From: Pelomonas aquatica
GTDB taxonomy: Bacteria; Pseudomonadota; Gammaproteobacteria; Burkholderiales; Burkholderiaceae_C
Direction: 5' to 3'
NCBI RefSeq assembly: GCF_026712205.1
Contig: NZ_JAPPUW010000013.1
Location: 62,001 to 126,000, forward strand
DNA length: 64,000 bases
The notes beneath the pieces were generated by a model. The model did not search any database and was not told the origin of the DNA. It saw nothing but the letters and a program-made list of their open reading frames with translations. Each line of letters begins with the position of its first letter. Positions within the stretch are counted from its first letter, which is position 1. Shown piece by piece: positions 1 to 8,938 of this stretch. The translations under genes were made by a program, and so were the position numbers.

Positions 1-789
1 CGGGATGGGCTGCATGAACCACTTGTCGTAGACCTTGGCCAGGTCGCCCGACTTCATCATGCCCTTGATGCTGTTGTCCACGGCCGTCTTGAAGGCCGGA
101 TCGTCCTTGCGCATCATGATGGCGATGGGCTCGACGGACAGCACCTCGCCGACGATCTTGAAGTCGGCCGGGTTCTTGGACGTGGCGATGTTCTTGGCCA
201 GGATGGAGCCGTCCATGACGAAGGCGTCGGCGCGGCCGGAGTCCAGCAGCAGGAAGCTGTCCGCGTGGTCCTTGCCGAACACTTCCTTGAAGTCCACGCC
301 GGTGGCGCGCTCATGCTTGCGCAGCGTCTGCACCGAAGTCGTGCCGGTGGTCGTCGCGACGGTCTTGCCGTTGAGCTGGTTGATCGACGTGATGCCCGAG
401 TTGGCCTTCACGGCGATGCGCACTTCCTCGACATAGGTCGTCACGGCGAAGGCGACGTCCTTCTGGCGGGCGATGTTGTTGGTCGTCGAGCCGCACTCCA
501 GGTCGACCGTGCCGTTGACGGTCAGCGGAATGCGGTTGGCAGACGTGACCGGCTGGTACTTGGTCTCCAGCTTGCGGCCGAGCTGCTTCTCGAGGTCGGC
601 GATGACGCGGTGGCAGACGTCGATGTGGTAGCCGACGTATTTGCCGTCGCCGATGGTGTAGGCCAAGCCCGAGGACTCGCGCACGCCCATCGTGATGACG
701 CCGCTGTCCTTGACTTTCTTCAGCGTGTCCTCGGCGTGCACGGCAACCGCGCCGGCCGCCAGGGCCGCGGCGAGCAGAATTTTCTTCAT
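1..789 (-). CDS. Glutamate/aspartate-type ABC transporter substrate-binding protein (3' end outside window)
   Basis: Periplasmic binding protein of the family-3 (SBP_bac_3) class that delivers polar amino acids, most likely glutamate/aspartate, to an ABC importer. The translation starts with a signal peptide (MKKILLAAALAAGAVAVHA) followed by DTLKKVKDSGVITMGVRESSG, the usual mature start of GltI-like proteins. Inner motifs include DLECGSTTNN and, near the window edge, DKWFMQPIP, which in GltI lies about 30-40 residues from the C-terminus, so little is missing. The start is the ATG read leftward from 789, with GGAG five bases upstream. The LysR gene just upstream on the same strand is a candidate regulator; permease and ATPase genes would be expected to the left. 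The family is clear; the exact ligand is inferred. Confidence 0.9.
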   Translation of the reverse strand, partial: MKKILLAAALAAGAVAVHAEDTLKKVKDSGVITMGVRESSGLAYTIGDGKYVGYHIDVCHRVIADLEKQLGRKLETKYQPVTSANRIPLTVNGTVDLECGSTTNNIARQKDVAFAVTTYVEEVRIAVKANSGITSINQLNGKTVATTTGTTSVQTLRKHERATGVDFKEVFGKDHADSFLLLDSGRADAFVMDGSILAKNIATSKNPADFKIVGEVLSVEPIAIMMRKDDPAFKTAVDNSIKGMMKSGDLAKVYDKWFMQPIP

Positions 790-899
790 GGAGACTCCAA
801 CAACAGGGGGGATATCGATATCAAACAGGCGTGAGCAGACCACGCTCGACACTCAGCCCGAATACGGGTTTATACGCGGCATGCGGATGCGCGATGACC

Positions 900-1835
900 T
901 CATGCCTTGGACGTCAGGTAGTCCCACAGCGCCGCCGAGGCGGGTTTCAGCCGGCGCGAAAGCTCGGGGCGCTCGCGGTAGATGCGCAGTTCCATGCTGG
1001 CGCTGAAGCTGCCGGGCGCCGCGGCCGGCACGAGGCGTCCGCCGGCCAGCTCCTTCTGCACCGAACTGGCCGGCAGAAAGGCCAGGCCGTGCCCTTCGAG
1101 CGCCATCGCCTTCAGGCCCTCGGCCATGTCGGTCTCGTAGATGGCGTCCAGGTTCAGCGCGCAGTCGGCCTCCTTGACGATGAGCTCGACCAGGCGGCCG
1201 AGGTAGGCGCCGGCCGCGTAGCTGAGGAAGGGGATCTTCTGGCCCGGCCGGCCCGGCAGCCGGAACAGCGGCTCGCCCTGGGCGTCGGCCCGGGCATAGG
1301 GCGACAGCGTTTCGTGGCCCAGCGACGCCATCTGGTAGCGCTCGGGATCGAGCTGCAGCGGCTGGCTGGCATGGTGGTAGACCAGCAGCAGATCGCAATT
1401 GCCTTCGCTGAGCTGCAGCATCGCGTCGTGCACATTGGCCGCGTTGAGCCGGCACTTGATCGCGCCGAAGCCGCGGCGCAGGTCCATCAGCCAGTGCGGG
1501 AAGAAGGAGAAGGCCAGCGAATGCGGCACGGCGAACTCGATCATGTCCTGGTCGGCCGCCTGGTGGCTGCGCAGCATATTGCGCGTCGCCTGCAGATTGC
1601 CCAGCACCTCGACCGCCTGGCCCAGCAGCGTCGCGCCGGCGGCCGTCAGGCGGGTCGGGTAGGACGATCGGTCCACGAGATCGACCCCGGCCCAGGCCTC
1701 CAGCGCCTGGATGCGGCGCGAAAACGCCGGCTGGGTCACGTGGCGGAGCTGGGCGGAGCGGGAAAAACTGCGCGTCTCGGCCAGGCTGACGAAGTCTTCA
1801 AGCCATTTGGTTTCCACCGGCAGCAGTGTAGCCAA
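900..1835 (-). CDS. LysR-family transcriptional regulator, HypT/YjiE-like
   Basis: A 311-residue LysR-type regulator. The N-terminal winged helix-turn-helix contains SFSRSAQLRHVTQPAFSRRI (about residues 23-42), and the rest is a periplasmic-binding-fold effector domain. From memory, the opening (ETKWLEDFVSLAE...QPAFSRRIQALE) and the C-terminal block (MALEGHGLAFLPASSVQKEL) resemble E. coli HypT (YjiE/QseD) more than CysB or GltC. It is transcribed toward the amino-acid binding-protein gene, 110 bp away, so control of that gene is possible. A GTG at codon 7 is an alternative start. The LysR call is secure; the HypT subgroup and target are inference. Confidence 0.88.
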   Translation of the reverse strand: MATLLPVETKWLEDFVSLAETRSFSRSAQLRHVTQPAFSRRIQALEAWAGVDLVDRSSYPTRLTAAGATLLGQAVEVLGNLQATRNMLRSHQAADQDMIEFAVPHSLAFSFFPHWLMDLRRGFGAIKCRLNAANVHDAMLQLSEGNCDLLLVYHHASQPLQLDPERYQMASLGHETLSPYARADAQGEPLFRLPGRPGQKIPFLSYAAGAYLGRLVELIVKEADCALNLDAIYETDMAEGLKAMALEGHGLAFLPASSVQKELAGGRLVPAAAPGSFSASMELRIYRERPELSRRLKPASAALWDYLTSKA

Positions 1836-1961
1836 GGCCCCGCAACCGCCTGGCGGCGCCCGCGGCTGCCCGGACTCGCGCAGCCCCCCCCCGAAATCCG
1901 GCCCCCGGGGCGCCCGAGCTCCCCCTCAACTGAAGGGGCGGCGGCGGGGCCCAATTTCCAG

Positions 1962-1984
1962 GTGCTTGTTTACAGTTCAAGCAC
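1962..1984. promoter_or_regulatory. Perfect 7-9-7 inverted repeat upstream of the PEP-CTERM gene
   Basis: GTGCTTG (1962-1968) and CAAGCAC (1978-1984) are exact reverse complements separated by nine bases, ending 32 bp before the start codon at 2017. Spacing and place fit a dimeric regulator site or a 5'-leader hairpin. The regulator is unknown. The rest of the 1836-2016 spacer is G/C-rich and shows no gene. Confidence 0.4.
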
Positions 1985-2016
1985 AAAGCCAACTCGAACA
2001 ACGGATGGAGAACGCC

Positions 2017-2667
2017 ATGCGTGCAACAAGCAAACTTCTGGCTCTCGCCTTCGCTTCCGCGCTGCAACCGGCGATGGCTGGCGTGGTCTTTCTGAACTTC
2101 GAGGATCTCACGGACACCGCCAAGCTCGGCGCCTACGATGGCGTCACGTTCTCCAACGACGCCTGGGGGGTCACCTCCAAGGCCAGGCCTGACTGCACCG
2201 GCTTCGGCAGCTTCGTGCGCGCCGGCAGTTGCGGCGCGCTGGAGCTGGCGCTCGATGCCCGGGCCAACCCGGGGCAGACCACCCAGAGCTTCGTCATGGA
2301 TCTGGCGGGTGGCTTCATCACCGAGTTCTCGTTCGTCTACTCGGCGCGGCCGGGTTCCAACGTGACGATTCAGCTGTTCGATGGTGCCGGCGGCGCCGGC
2401 AACGAACTGCAGAACCTGACCGGCCTGACCGAAGCCGGCTGCGCCACCCCAACCGTCCGTTTCTGCAACTGGACCGCGATGAGCACGAAATTCAACGGCG
2501 TCGCCCTCTCGCTCAAGGTGACCGGCCTGGACCAAAGCCTGTTCATGGACGACCTCCGGTTCATCACACCCGCAAGCGGTGGCAATCTGCCCGAGCCGGC
2601 CAGCATCGCGCTGGCCCTGGGCGGCCTCGGCGCGGCCGCCTGGACCCGCAGGCGCGCTGCTCGCTGA
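2017..2667 (+). CDS. PEP-CTERM sorting-domain exported protein
   Basis: A 216-residue secreted protein of unknown function. It has a signal peptide (about residues 1-22, ending QPAMAG), a beta-rich middle with FNFED-like and LFMDDLRF segments typical of lectin-like PEP-CTERM proteins, and a C-terminal tripartite signal: [19 protein letters not shown] followed by the basic tail TRRRAAR. In known systems such tails are recognised by exosortase and the protein is released to the surface or exopolysaccharide matrix; no exosortase gene lies in this window. Two in-frame ATGs exist (2005 and 2017). The second is chosen because GGATGGAG ends six bases before it. Followed by a strong terminator, so probably monocistronic. 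Confidence 0.85.
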   Translation: MRATSKLLALAFASALQPAMAGVVFLNFEDLTDTAKLGAYDGVTFSNDAWGVTSKARPDCTGFGSFVRAGSCGALELALDARANPGQTTQSFVMDLAGGFITEFSFVYSARPGSNVTIQLFDGAGGAGNELQNLTGLTEAGCATPTVRFCNWTAMSTKFNGVALSLKVTGLDQSLFMDDLRFITPASGGNLPEPASIALALGGLGAAAWTRRRAAR

Positions 2668-2684
2668 GCAGCGCACCGTCGAAG

Positions 2685-2710
2685 ATGACCGCCTCTGCGG
2701 TCATTTTTTT
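2685..2710 (+). terminator. Intrinsic terminator of the PEP-CTERM gene
   Basis: A perfect 8-bp stem (ATGACCGC, 2685-2692, with GCGGTCAT, 2697-2704) with a CTCT loop, running into seven T residues (2704-2710). It lies 18 bp after the stop codon. From 2711 to the groES promoter at 2885 I see no gene or clear signal. Confidence 0.9.
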
Positions 2711-2884
2711 GCGCTCTGCGGCGCATCTTCGGTCCGTCCTTCCCACGCCAAGGCCATTCGTCTCGGCACGGGCTGGCGGTGCTGCCGCCCCCTGCTGATG
2801 GTTCCGCCTGCGTCGGGCCGAGGCATGACGGCCACTTGGCCGCCTGAAGCGCGCATCCCGGCCTCGCCGGCGATTGATGCCCTG

Positions 2885-2913
2885 CTTGAATCGTCTCACT
2901 CCGTCCCTATAAT
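2885..2913 (+). promoter_or_regulatory. groESL promoter with overlapping sigma70 and sigma32-like elements
   Basis: TTGAAT (2886-2891), a 16-bp spacer and a perfect TATAAT (2908-2913) form a strong sigma70-type promoter. The same DNA reads CTTGAAT (2885-2891), then 13 bp, then CCCTATAAT (2905-2913), which fits the heat-shock sigma32 pattern (CTTGAAA then CCCCAT-like). The CIRCE operator starts nine bases downstream, over the expected transcription start. Confidence 0.75.
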
Positions 2914-2921
2914 CTTCGCTG

Positions 2922-2948
2922 CTAGCACTCGTTGCATTCGAGTGCTAA
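2922..2948. promoter_or_regulatory. CIRCE operator (HrcA binding site)
   Basis: CTAGCACTC (2922-2930), nine bases, then GAGTGCTAA (2940-2948). This is the consensus CIRCE inverted repeat TTAGCACTC-N9-GAGTGCTAA with one changed base at the outer edge of the left arm. HrcA binds such sites to repress groESL until heat stress. It lies 92 bp before the groES start. No hrcA gene is in the window. Confidence 0.95.
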
Positions 2949-3040
2949 CGAAATCGGGCCGAGGATTCGGCCCCGTTTTTCGCGCGGTCACGGCCGAAGG
3001 CAGCCGTGATCGCTGCGGTTCAAACTCTGAAGGAGATCCC

Positions 3041-3331
3041 ATGAAGCTGCGCCCCCTGCACGATCGCGTGATCGTTCGCCGCCTGGAACAGGAAACCAAG
3101 ACCGCCTCCGGCATCGTCATCCCCGATAACGCCGCCGAAAAGCCCGACCAGGGTGAAGTCCTGGCCGTCGGCCCGGGCAAGCGCAACGACAAGGGCGAAT
3201 TCGTCGCCCTGAACGTCGCCGTCGGCGACCGCGTGCTGTTCGGCAAGTATTCCGGCCAGACCGTCAAGGTCGATGGCGAGGAGCTGCTGGTCATGCGCGA
3301 AGAGGACCTCTTCGCCGTCGTGCAGAAGTAA
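3041..3331 (+). CDS. groES: Co-chaperonin GroES
   Basis: A 96-residue 10-kDa chaperonin that caps GroEL during ATP-driven protein folding in the cytoplasm. It begins [14 protein letters not shown], has the mobile-loop region [20 protein letters not shown] (about residues 16-35) with the GIVI tripeptide that contacts GroEL, then [10 protein letters not shown] and the C-terminal [16 protein letters not shown]. The length matches the family. An AAGGAG ribosome site lies eight bases before ATG. It is first in an operon with groEL, 52 bp apart, under the CIRCE-controlled promoter. Confidence 0.98.
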   Translation: MKLRPLHDRVIVRRLEQETKTASGIVIPDNAAEKPDQGEVLAVGPGKRNDKGEFVALNVAVGDRVLFGKYSGQTVKVDGEELLVMREEDLFAVVQK

Positions 3332-3356
3332 TTCAGCGGTCGAAATTCGACTCTGA

Positions 3357-5042
<1,686 letters not shown>

Positions 5043-5079
5043 ATCCACGCCGGCGACACACCCGTCGCTGAACGAGTCG

Positions 5080-5106
5080 AAGGGGCTGCGCGAGCAGCCC
5101 CTTTTT
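5080..5106 (+). terminator. Intrinsic terminator of groESL
   Basis: A 10-bp perfect stem (AAGGGGCTGC, 5080-5089, with GCAGCCCCTT, 5094-5103), a GCGA tetraloop and a T run to 5106, 38 bp after the groEL stop. The rest of the spacer to 5290 shows no gene. Confidence 0.92.
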
Positions 5107-5290
5107 CATTGGCGTCGCTCGTATCCTCCACGACGGCCCGCCGCTGCCCCGCCGGCATGACGACCCGGCCGCAAAAGCGTGAAAAGCTAATGAACCGCGA
5201 CGCCGGCCATGCGGATCGGGGGAGGCGGGAGACGGCGGGCGGCCAGGGTGCGCCGCCTTGCGCCGGATAATCTCACCCCGCCGTCAACCA

Positions 5291-7300
5291 ATGTCCATGA
5301 CCGCCCTCCTGCATACACACGCCCTGCTCGACCACGCACTGACCGAGGCCGGGCCGCTGGCGCGCGAGCTGCTGAACGTGGTGCAGGACGAGCTCGACGC
5401 CCAGCCCCAGCACTTCCCGCTGCGCGAGGGCTGGCGCAAGGTGCGCACGAACTTCGCGGCCGACTTCGAGGGCAAGCTCATCGAGCTGCTGCAGGCCGGG
5501 CGCCGCGGCGAGGATCCTCTGAACCGTTCGCAAAGCCAGTTCGGCGGCCTCGAAAGCCTCAGCCTCGTCGACGAGCACCAGGCCCTGCAGGACGTCGCCA
5601 TCGCCCATGTCGCGCGCGCGGCCGAGGACGCCAGCCGCGCCGAGCTGCACCAGATCGGCAACTTCTACGCCGCGCTGCGCGGCATCGCGCGCGCCCGCGA
5701 GCGCGACAACCCGCTGCGCCCGGCCCTGTACGCCCACGCGCTGCACCATGCGCTGGCGGCCAGCCCGCTCGGCGCCCAAGCCCAGTACGAGCTGATGCGC
5801 GTGGCGGCCGCGCCGCTGGCCGAGGCCCTGCACCGCCAGTACGCCCTGGCCTGCGCGATGCTGCGCGCGGCCGACCTCAGCGACATGGTCGCCTCGCACG
5901 GTCAGTTGCAGGGCGACCCGCTGGCGCGCCAGCGCCTGGCGGCCGCGCACGGCACGCTGGACGGGCTGTCGCGCCGCGTCGACGCGGTGAACTCGCGGCC
6001 CCAGCGGCTGGCGCCGCCGGCCCACCCCGATGCGCCGGCCCCCTTCGTGCGCTCGACCGGGCCGGACATGCTGAGCCGGCTCTACGACCAGATCCTGGCC
6101 GACCCGCGCCTGCTGCCGCCGCTGAAGGCGCTGCTGGCGCGGCTGCAGATCGCCGTCGTGCGCCTGGCGCGCAGCGACACGACGCTGCTGCGCCGCCAGG
6201 ACCACCCGACCTGGGCGCTGCTGAACCGCGTCGCTGCCCACGGCATGGCCTTCGAGCGCGCCGACGACGAGCGCCTCGTCGACTTCCTGCGCTTCATGGA
6301 GGCCGAATCCCAGCTCCTCGTCGACGCACCGACGCCCACCGCCGCGCTGTTCCAGCAGGTGCTGGCCCGCGTCGAGGCCCGCATCGACCGGCAGGCCCGC
6401 CAGAGCAGCGAGCGCAACGCCGTGGCCCTGGCCGCGCTGGAGCGCGAGCAGCAGCGCAAGGAATGGCGCGAGCTGCTGCGCGAGCAGATCGACCACCAGA
6501 TCGCCGGCGCACCGCTGGGCCCGCGCATGCACCGCTTCCTGCAGACGGCCTGGGTGGAGGTCATCGTCACGGCCATGGTCCGCCACGGCCGCGAGTCCCG
6601 CGAGGCGCAGACCGCGATGGAGCTGGTCGACGCACTGCTGGACAGCCTTGGCACGCCGCGCGACATGGCCGACCGCGAAGCCCTGCGCATGCGCCTGCCG
6701 GTGCTCATCGAGCGCCTCGTGGCCGGCTGCGAAAGCGTCGACCTGCCCCTGCCCAGGCGCGAGCCGGCGCTCAGCGAGCTGATGGGCCAGCATGCCCGCC
6801 TGCTGCGCGGCCTTCCGGCGCTGGACCCGGCCGAACGCCGCCCCGCCCCGCCCCGGCCGGCGGCACCGGGCAGCGCCGCCCCGGCCTCCGCCGACGAGAT
6901 CGTCAGGCGGCTGATGGGGGAGCGCGACTCCCAGGTGCCGTCGCACTGGCTCAGCGCCGACGTCGACCGCGGCGAGCTGCCGACCGTGCCGGTGCAGCTC
7001 TACAACGAGCACGGCTCGCCCGACGCCCGCGCCGCGCTGCAGCGCTGGATCGACGGCCTGCAGATCGGCCACTGGTTCCACCTCTTCATCCAGGGCGGCT
7101 GGCACACGGCCCAGATCGCCTGGCTCAGCGAGGGCCGGCAGTACGTGCTCTTCGTCGGCCGCGACCCGGACGAGCGCCTGTCGCTGACCCGCAAGGCGCT
7201 GGAGGCGCTGCTCGCCAACGGCCTCATCGCGGCGCTGGACGAAGACAGCGTCGTGCAGCGCGCCGTCGACACGCTGATCAGTGATCTGGACGGCGGGTGA
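5291..7300 (+). CDS. DUF1631 family protein
   Basis: A 669-residue cytoplasmic protein rich in Ala, Leu and Arg, with no signal peptide or membrane segment. The helical body carries WVEVIVTAMVRHG (about residues 417-429), and a C-terminal module reads WFHLFIQGGWHTAQIAWLS, then YVLFVGRDPDE and ALLANGLIAALDEDSVVQRA. These match my memory of DUF1631 proteins of beta- and gammaproteobacteria, whose function is unknown (some are mislabelled thymidine phosphorylase). An in-frame upstream codon exists at 5258, but ATG at 5291 is preferred because the family starts with a short hydrophilic helix. It is a single gene after the groESL terminator and converges on engB. Confidence 0.8.
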   Translation: MSMTALLHTHALLDHALTEAGPLARELLNVVQDELDAQPQHFPLREGWRKVRTNFAADFEGKLIELLQAGRRGEDPLNRSQSQFGGLESLSLVDEHQALQDVAIAHVARAAEDASRAELHQIGNFYAALRGIARARERDNPLRPALYAHALHHALAASPLGAQAQYELMRVAAAPLAEALHRQYALACAMLRAADLSDMVASHGQLQGDPLARQRLAAAHGTLDGLSRRVDAVNSRPQRLAPPAHPDAPAPFVRSTGPDMLSRLYDQILADPRLLPPLKALLARLQIAVVRLARSDTTLLRRQDHPTWALLNRVAAHGMAFERADDERLVDFLRFMEAESQLLVDAPTPTAALFQQVLARVEARIDRQARQSSERNAVALAALEREQQRKEWRELLREQIDHQIAGAPLGPRMHRFLQTAWVEVIVTAMVRHGRESREAQTAMELVDALLDSLGTPRDMADREALRMRLPVLIERLVAGCESVDLPLPRREPALSELMGQHARLLRGLPALDPAERRPAPPRPAAPGSAAPASADEIVRRLMGERDSQVPSHWLSADVDRGELPTVPVQLYNEHGSPDARAALQRWIDGLQIGHWFHLFIQGGWHTAQIAWLSEGRQYVLFVGRDPDERLSLTRKALEALLANGLIAALDEDSVVQRAVDTLISDLDGG

Positions 7301-7355
7301 TGCCCCACCCCCGAAGGCGCTGACGCACCTCCCCCTCAAGGGGGCTGAGCCCGGA

Positions 7356-7382
7356 CACAGACAGTCCTGAGGACTGTCTGTG
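7356..7382. terminator. Perfect 12-bp hairpin between convergent genes
   Basis: CACAGACAGTCC (7356-7367) and GGACTGTCTGTG (7371-7382) pair perfectly around a TGA loop. It sits between the convergent DUF1631 and engB genes but has no T run on either strand. A smaller CCCCCT/AGGGGG hairpin lies about 20 bp to its left. It could be a bidirectional terminator, an mRNA 3'-end stabiliser or one unit of an interspersed repeat. Confidence 0.5.
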
Positions 7383-7469
7383 CCTGGCGAAGGACAAGGC
7401 CTCTGGCCTTGGCAGCCGCCAGCGGCCCGGCAAAGCCGGTTCCGCGGCGGCCGCTTGAGGTGTCGCGGG

Positions 7470-8174
7470 CTAGGCCGCGACGGCGGGCTGGCCCCCGTGG
7501 GTCCACTCGTGCAAGGCGACGGCCACGTCGCCGACGCCGCTCTTCTTCAGCGCCGAGAACAGCGTCACCGCAACGTCGGAGTTCTCGGTCGTCATGCCGG
7601 CCAGGAACTCGGTCGTCGCGCGCAGCACCGCGTCGGCCTCCTTGCGGTTGAGCTTGTCGGACTTGGTCAGCAGCACCAGCAACTTGATCTCGCCGGTGGC
7701 GACGCGGGCCGCGACGAACTCCAGCAGCTGCCGGTCGAGGTCGGTCAGGCCCAGGCGCGAATCCACCATCAGCACGACGCCGGACAGGCTGCGGCGGATC
7801 TCGAGGTAGTCGGCCATCACCTTCTGCCAGCGCTGCTTGGCGGACTTGTTCACCGCCGCATAGCCATAGCCCGGCAGGTCGGCGAAGAGCGCATCGGGCG
7901 CGTCCTTGGGGCCGAGCTCGAACAAATTGATGTGCTGGGTGCGGCCCGGCGTCTTGGACGCGAAGGCCAGCCGCTTCTGCTGGGCCAGCGTGTTGATGGC
8001 CGTGGACTTGCCGGCGTTGGAGCGGCCGACGAAGGCGATCTCGGGCAGCTCGGTGGCCGGCAGATGGACCAGCTGGCTGGCCGTCGTCAGGAAGCGGGTC
8101 GTGTGCGTCCAGGCCAGGGCGAGCTTGTCGGTGACGGCTTCGGCGGGCCCTGCATCAGGGATTTCGTTGGTCAT
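7470..8174 (-). CDS. engB: Ribosome biogenesis GTP-binding protein YihA/YsxC/EngB
   Basis: A 234-residue essential GTPase that assists large ribosomal subunit assembly. The G motifs are in order: G1 GRSNAGKST (about residues 50-58), the switch region TPGRTQHINLF, G3 DLPGYGYA (about 99-106), G4 TKSDKLNR (about 169-176), and the SALKKSG G5 region. The GRSNAGKS and DLPGYG forms are diagnostic of EngB. The N-terminal extension of about 40 residues is common in betaproteobacteria. It is divergent from the cytochrome c4 gene, 70 bp apart, an arrangement I recall as common in Burkholderiales. Confidence 0.97.
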   Translation of the reverse strand: MTNEIPDAGPAEAVTDKLALAWTHTTRFLTTASQLVHLPATELPEIAFVGRSNAGKSTAINTLAQQKRLAFASKTPGRTQHINLFELGPKDAPDALFADLPGYGYAAVNKSAKQRWQKVMADYLEIRRSLSGVVLMVDSRLGLTDLDRQLLEFVAARVATGEIKLLVLLTKSDKLNRKEADAVLRATTEFLAGMTTENSDVAVTLFSALKKSGVGDVAVALHEWTHGGQPAVAA

Positions 8175-8244
8175 GGTGGTGTCGGACGCGGTGATTCAGC
8201 ATTGTAAAATTTCGAGGTTGCGCCCAACGAAACCACATTCACCC

Positions 8245-8865
8245 ATGAAGACTGTCGCCCTTCTCCTGTCGAGTCTGATGCTGGCTGCCACGGCTCACGC
8301 AAACGAGCCCGCGGGCGCTCCGGCCAAGCCCGATCTCGCCAAGGGTGGCGCCATCTCGTCGCAGGTCTGCGCGGCCTGCCACACGGCCGACGGCTCGCGC
8401 GGCAGCCCGGCCAACCCCATCCTGCAGGGCCAGCATGCCGAATACCTGGCCAAGCAGCTGACCGAGTTCAAGTCCGGCAAGCGCAAGAACCCCGTCATGA
8501 GCGGCATGGCCGCGCCACTGTCCGACGACGACGTGCGCAATGTCGCCGCCTTCTACGCGAGCAAGGCCGCCAAGCCGGGCTTCGCGAAGAACAAGGACAC
8601 CGTCGCGCTGGGCGAGAAGATCTACCGCGGCGGCATCGCCGAGCGCAATGTGCCGGCCTGCGCGGCCTGCCACGGCCCGACCGGCGCCGGCATCCCGGCC
8701 CAGTACCCGCGCATCGGCGGCCAGCATGGCGACTATGTCGAGGCGCAGATGACGGCCTTCCGCGGCGGCGCCCGCGCCAACGGCCCGATGATGGTCGCCA
8801 TCGCCGCCAAGATGAACGACAAGGAAATCAAGGCGGTGTCCGACTACGTTGCCGGCTTGCGCTGA
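8245..8865 (+). CDS. Cytochrome c4 (dihaem c-type cytochrome)
   Basis: A 206-residue periplasmic electron carrier, usually donating electrons to haem-copper oxidases. It has a signal peptide (about residues 1-19, ending TAHA) and two haem-binding CAACH motifs near residues 42 and 140, with Met-bearing segments (KNPVMSGMA and NGPMMVAIAAKM) supplying axial ligands. The two homologous halves are the cytochrome c4 pattern. The reading frame stays open far upstream, but ATG at 8245 begins the only good signal peptide. It is followed by a terminator and then the resB-ccsA haem-attachment genes, whose products would mature it. Confidence 0.93.
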   Translation: MKTVALLLSSLMLAATAHANEPAGAPAKPDLAKGGAISSQVCAACHTADGSRGSPANPILQGQHAEYLAKQLTEFKSGKRKNPVMSGMAAPLSDDDVRNVAAFYASKAAKPGFAKNKDTVALGEKIYRGGIAERNVPACAACHGPTGAGIPAQYPRIGGQHGDYVEAQMTAFRGGARANGPMMVAIAAKMNDKEIKAVSDYVAGLR

Positions 8866-8892
8866 ACCTTTTGCAAGCCTCGAGGAACGAAG

Positions 8893-8917
8893 GCCGGTGA
8901 ACCCCACCGGCTTTTTT
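8893..8917 (+). terminator. Intrinsic terminator after cytochrome c4
   Basis: GCCGGTG (8893-8899) pairs with CACCGGC (8905-8911) around a five-base loop, followed by TTTTTT (8912-8917). It ends 21 bp before the resB start, so resB may need its own promoter or receive read-through. Confidence 0.8.
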
Positions 8918-8938
8918 GTTGTCCCAATCTTTCGCCCG

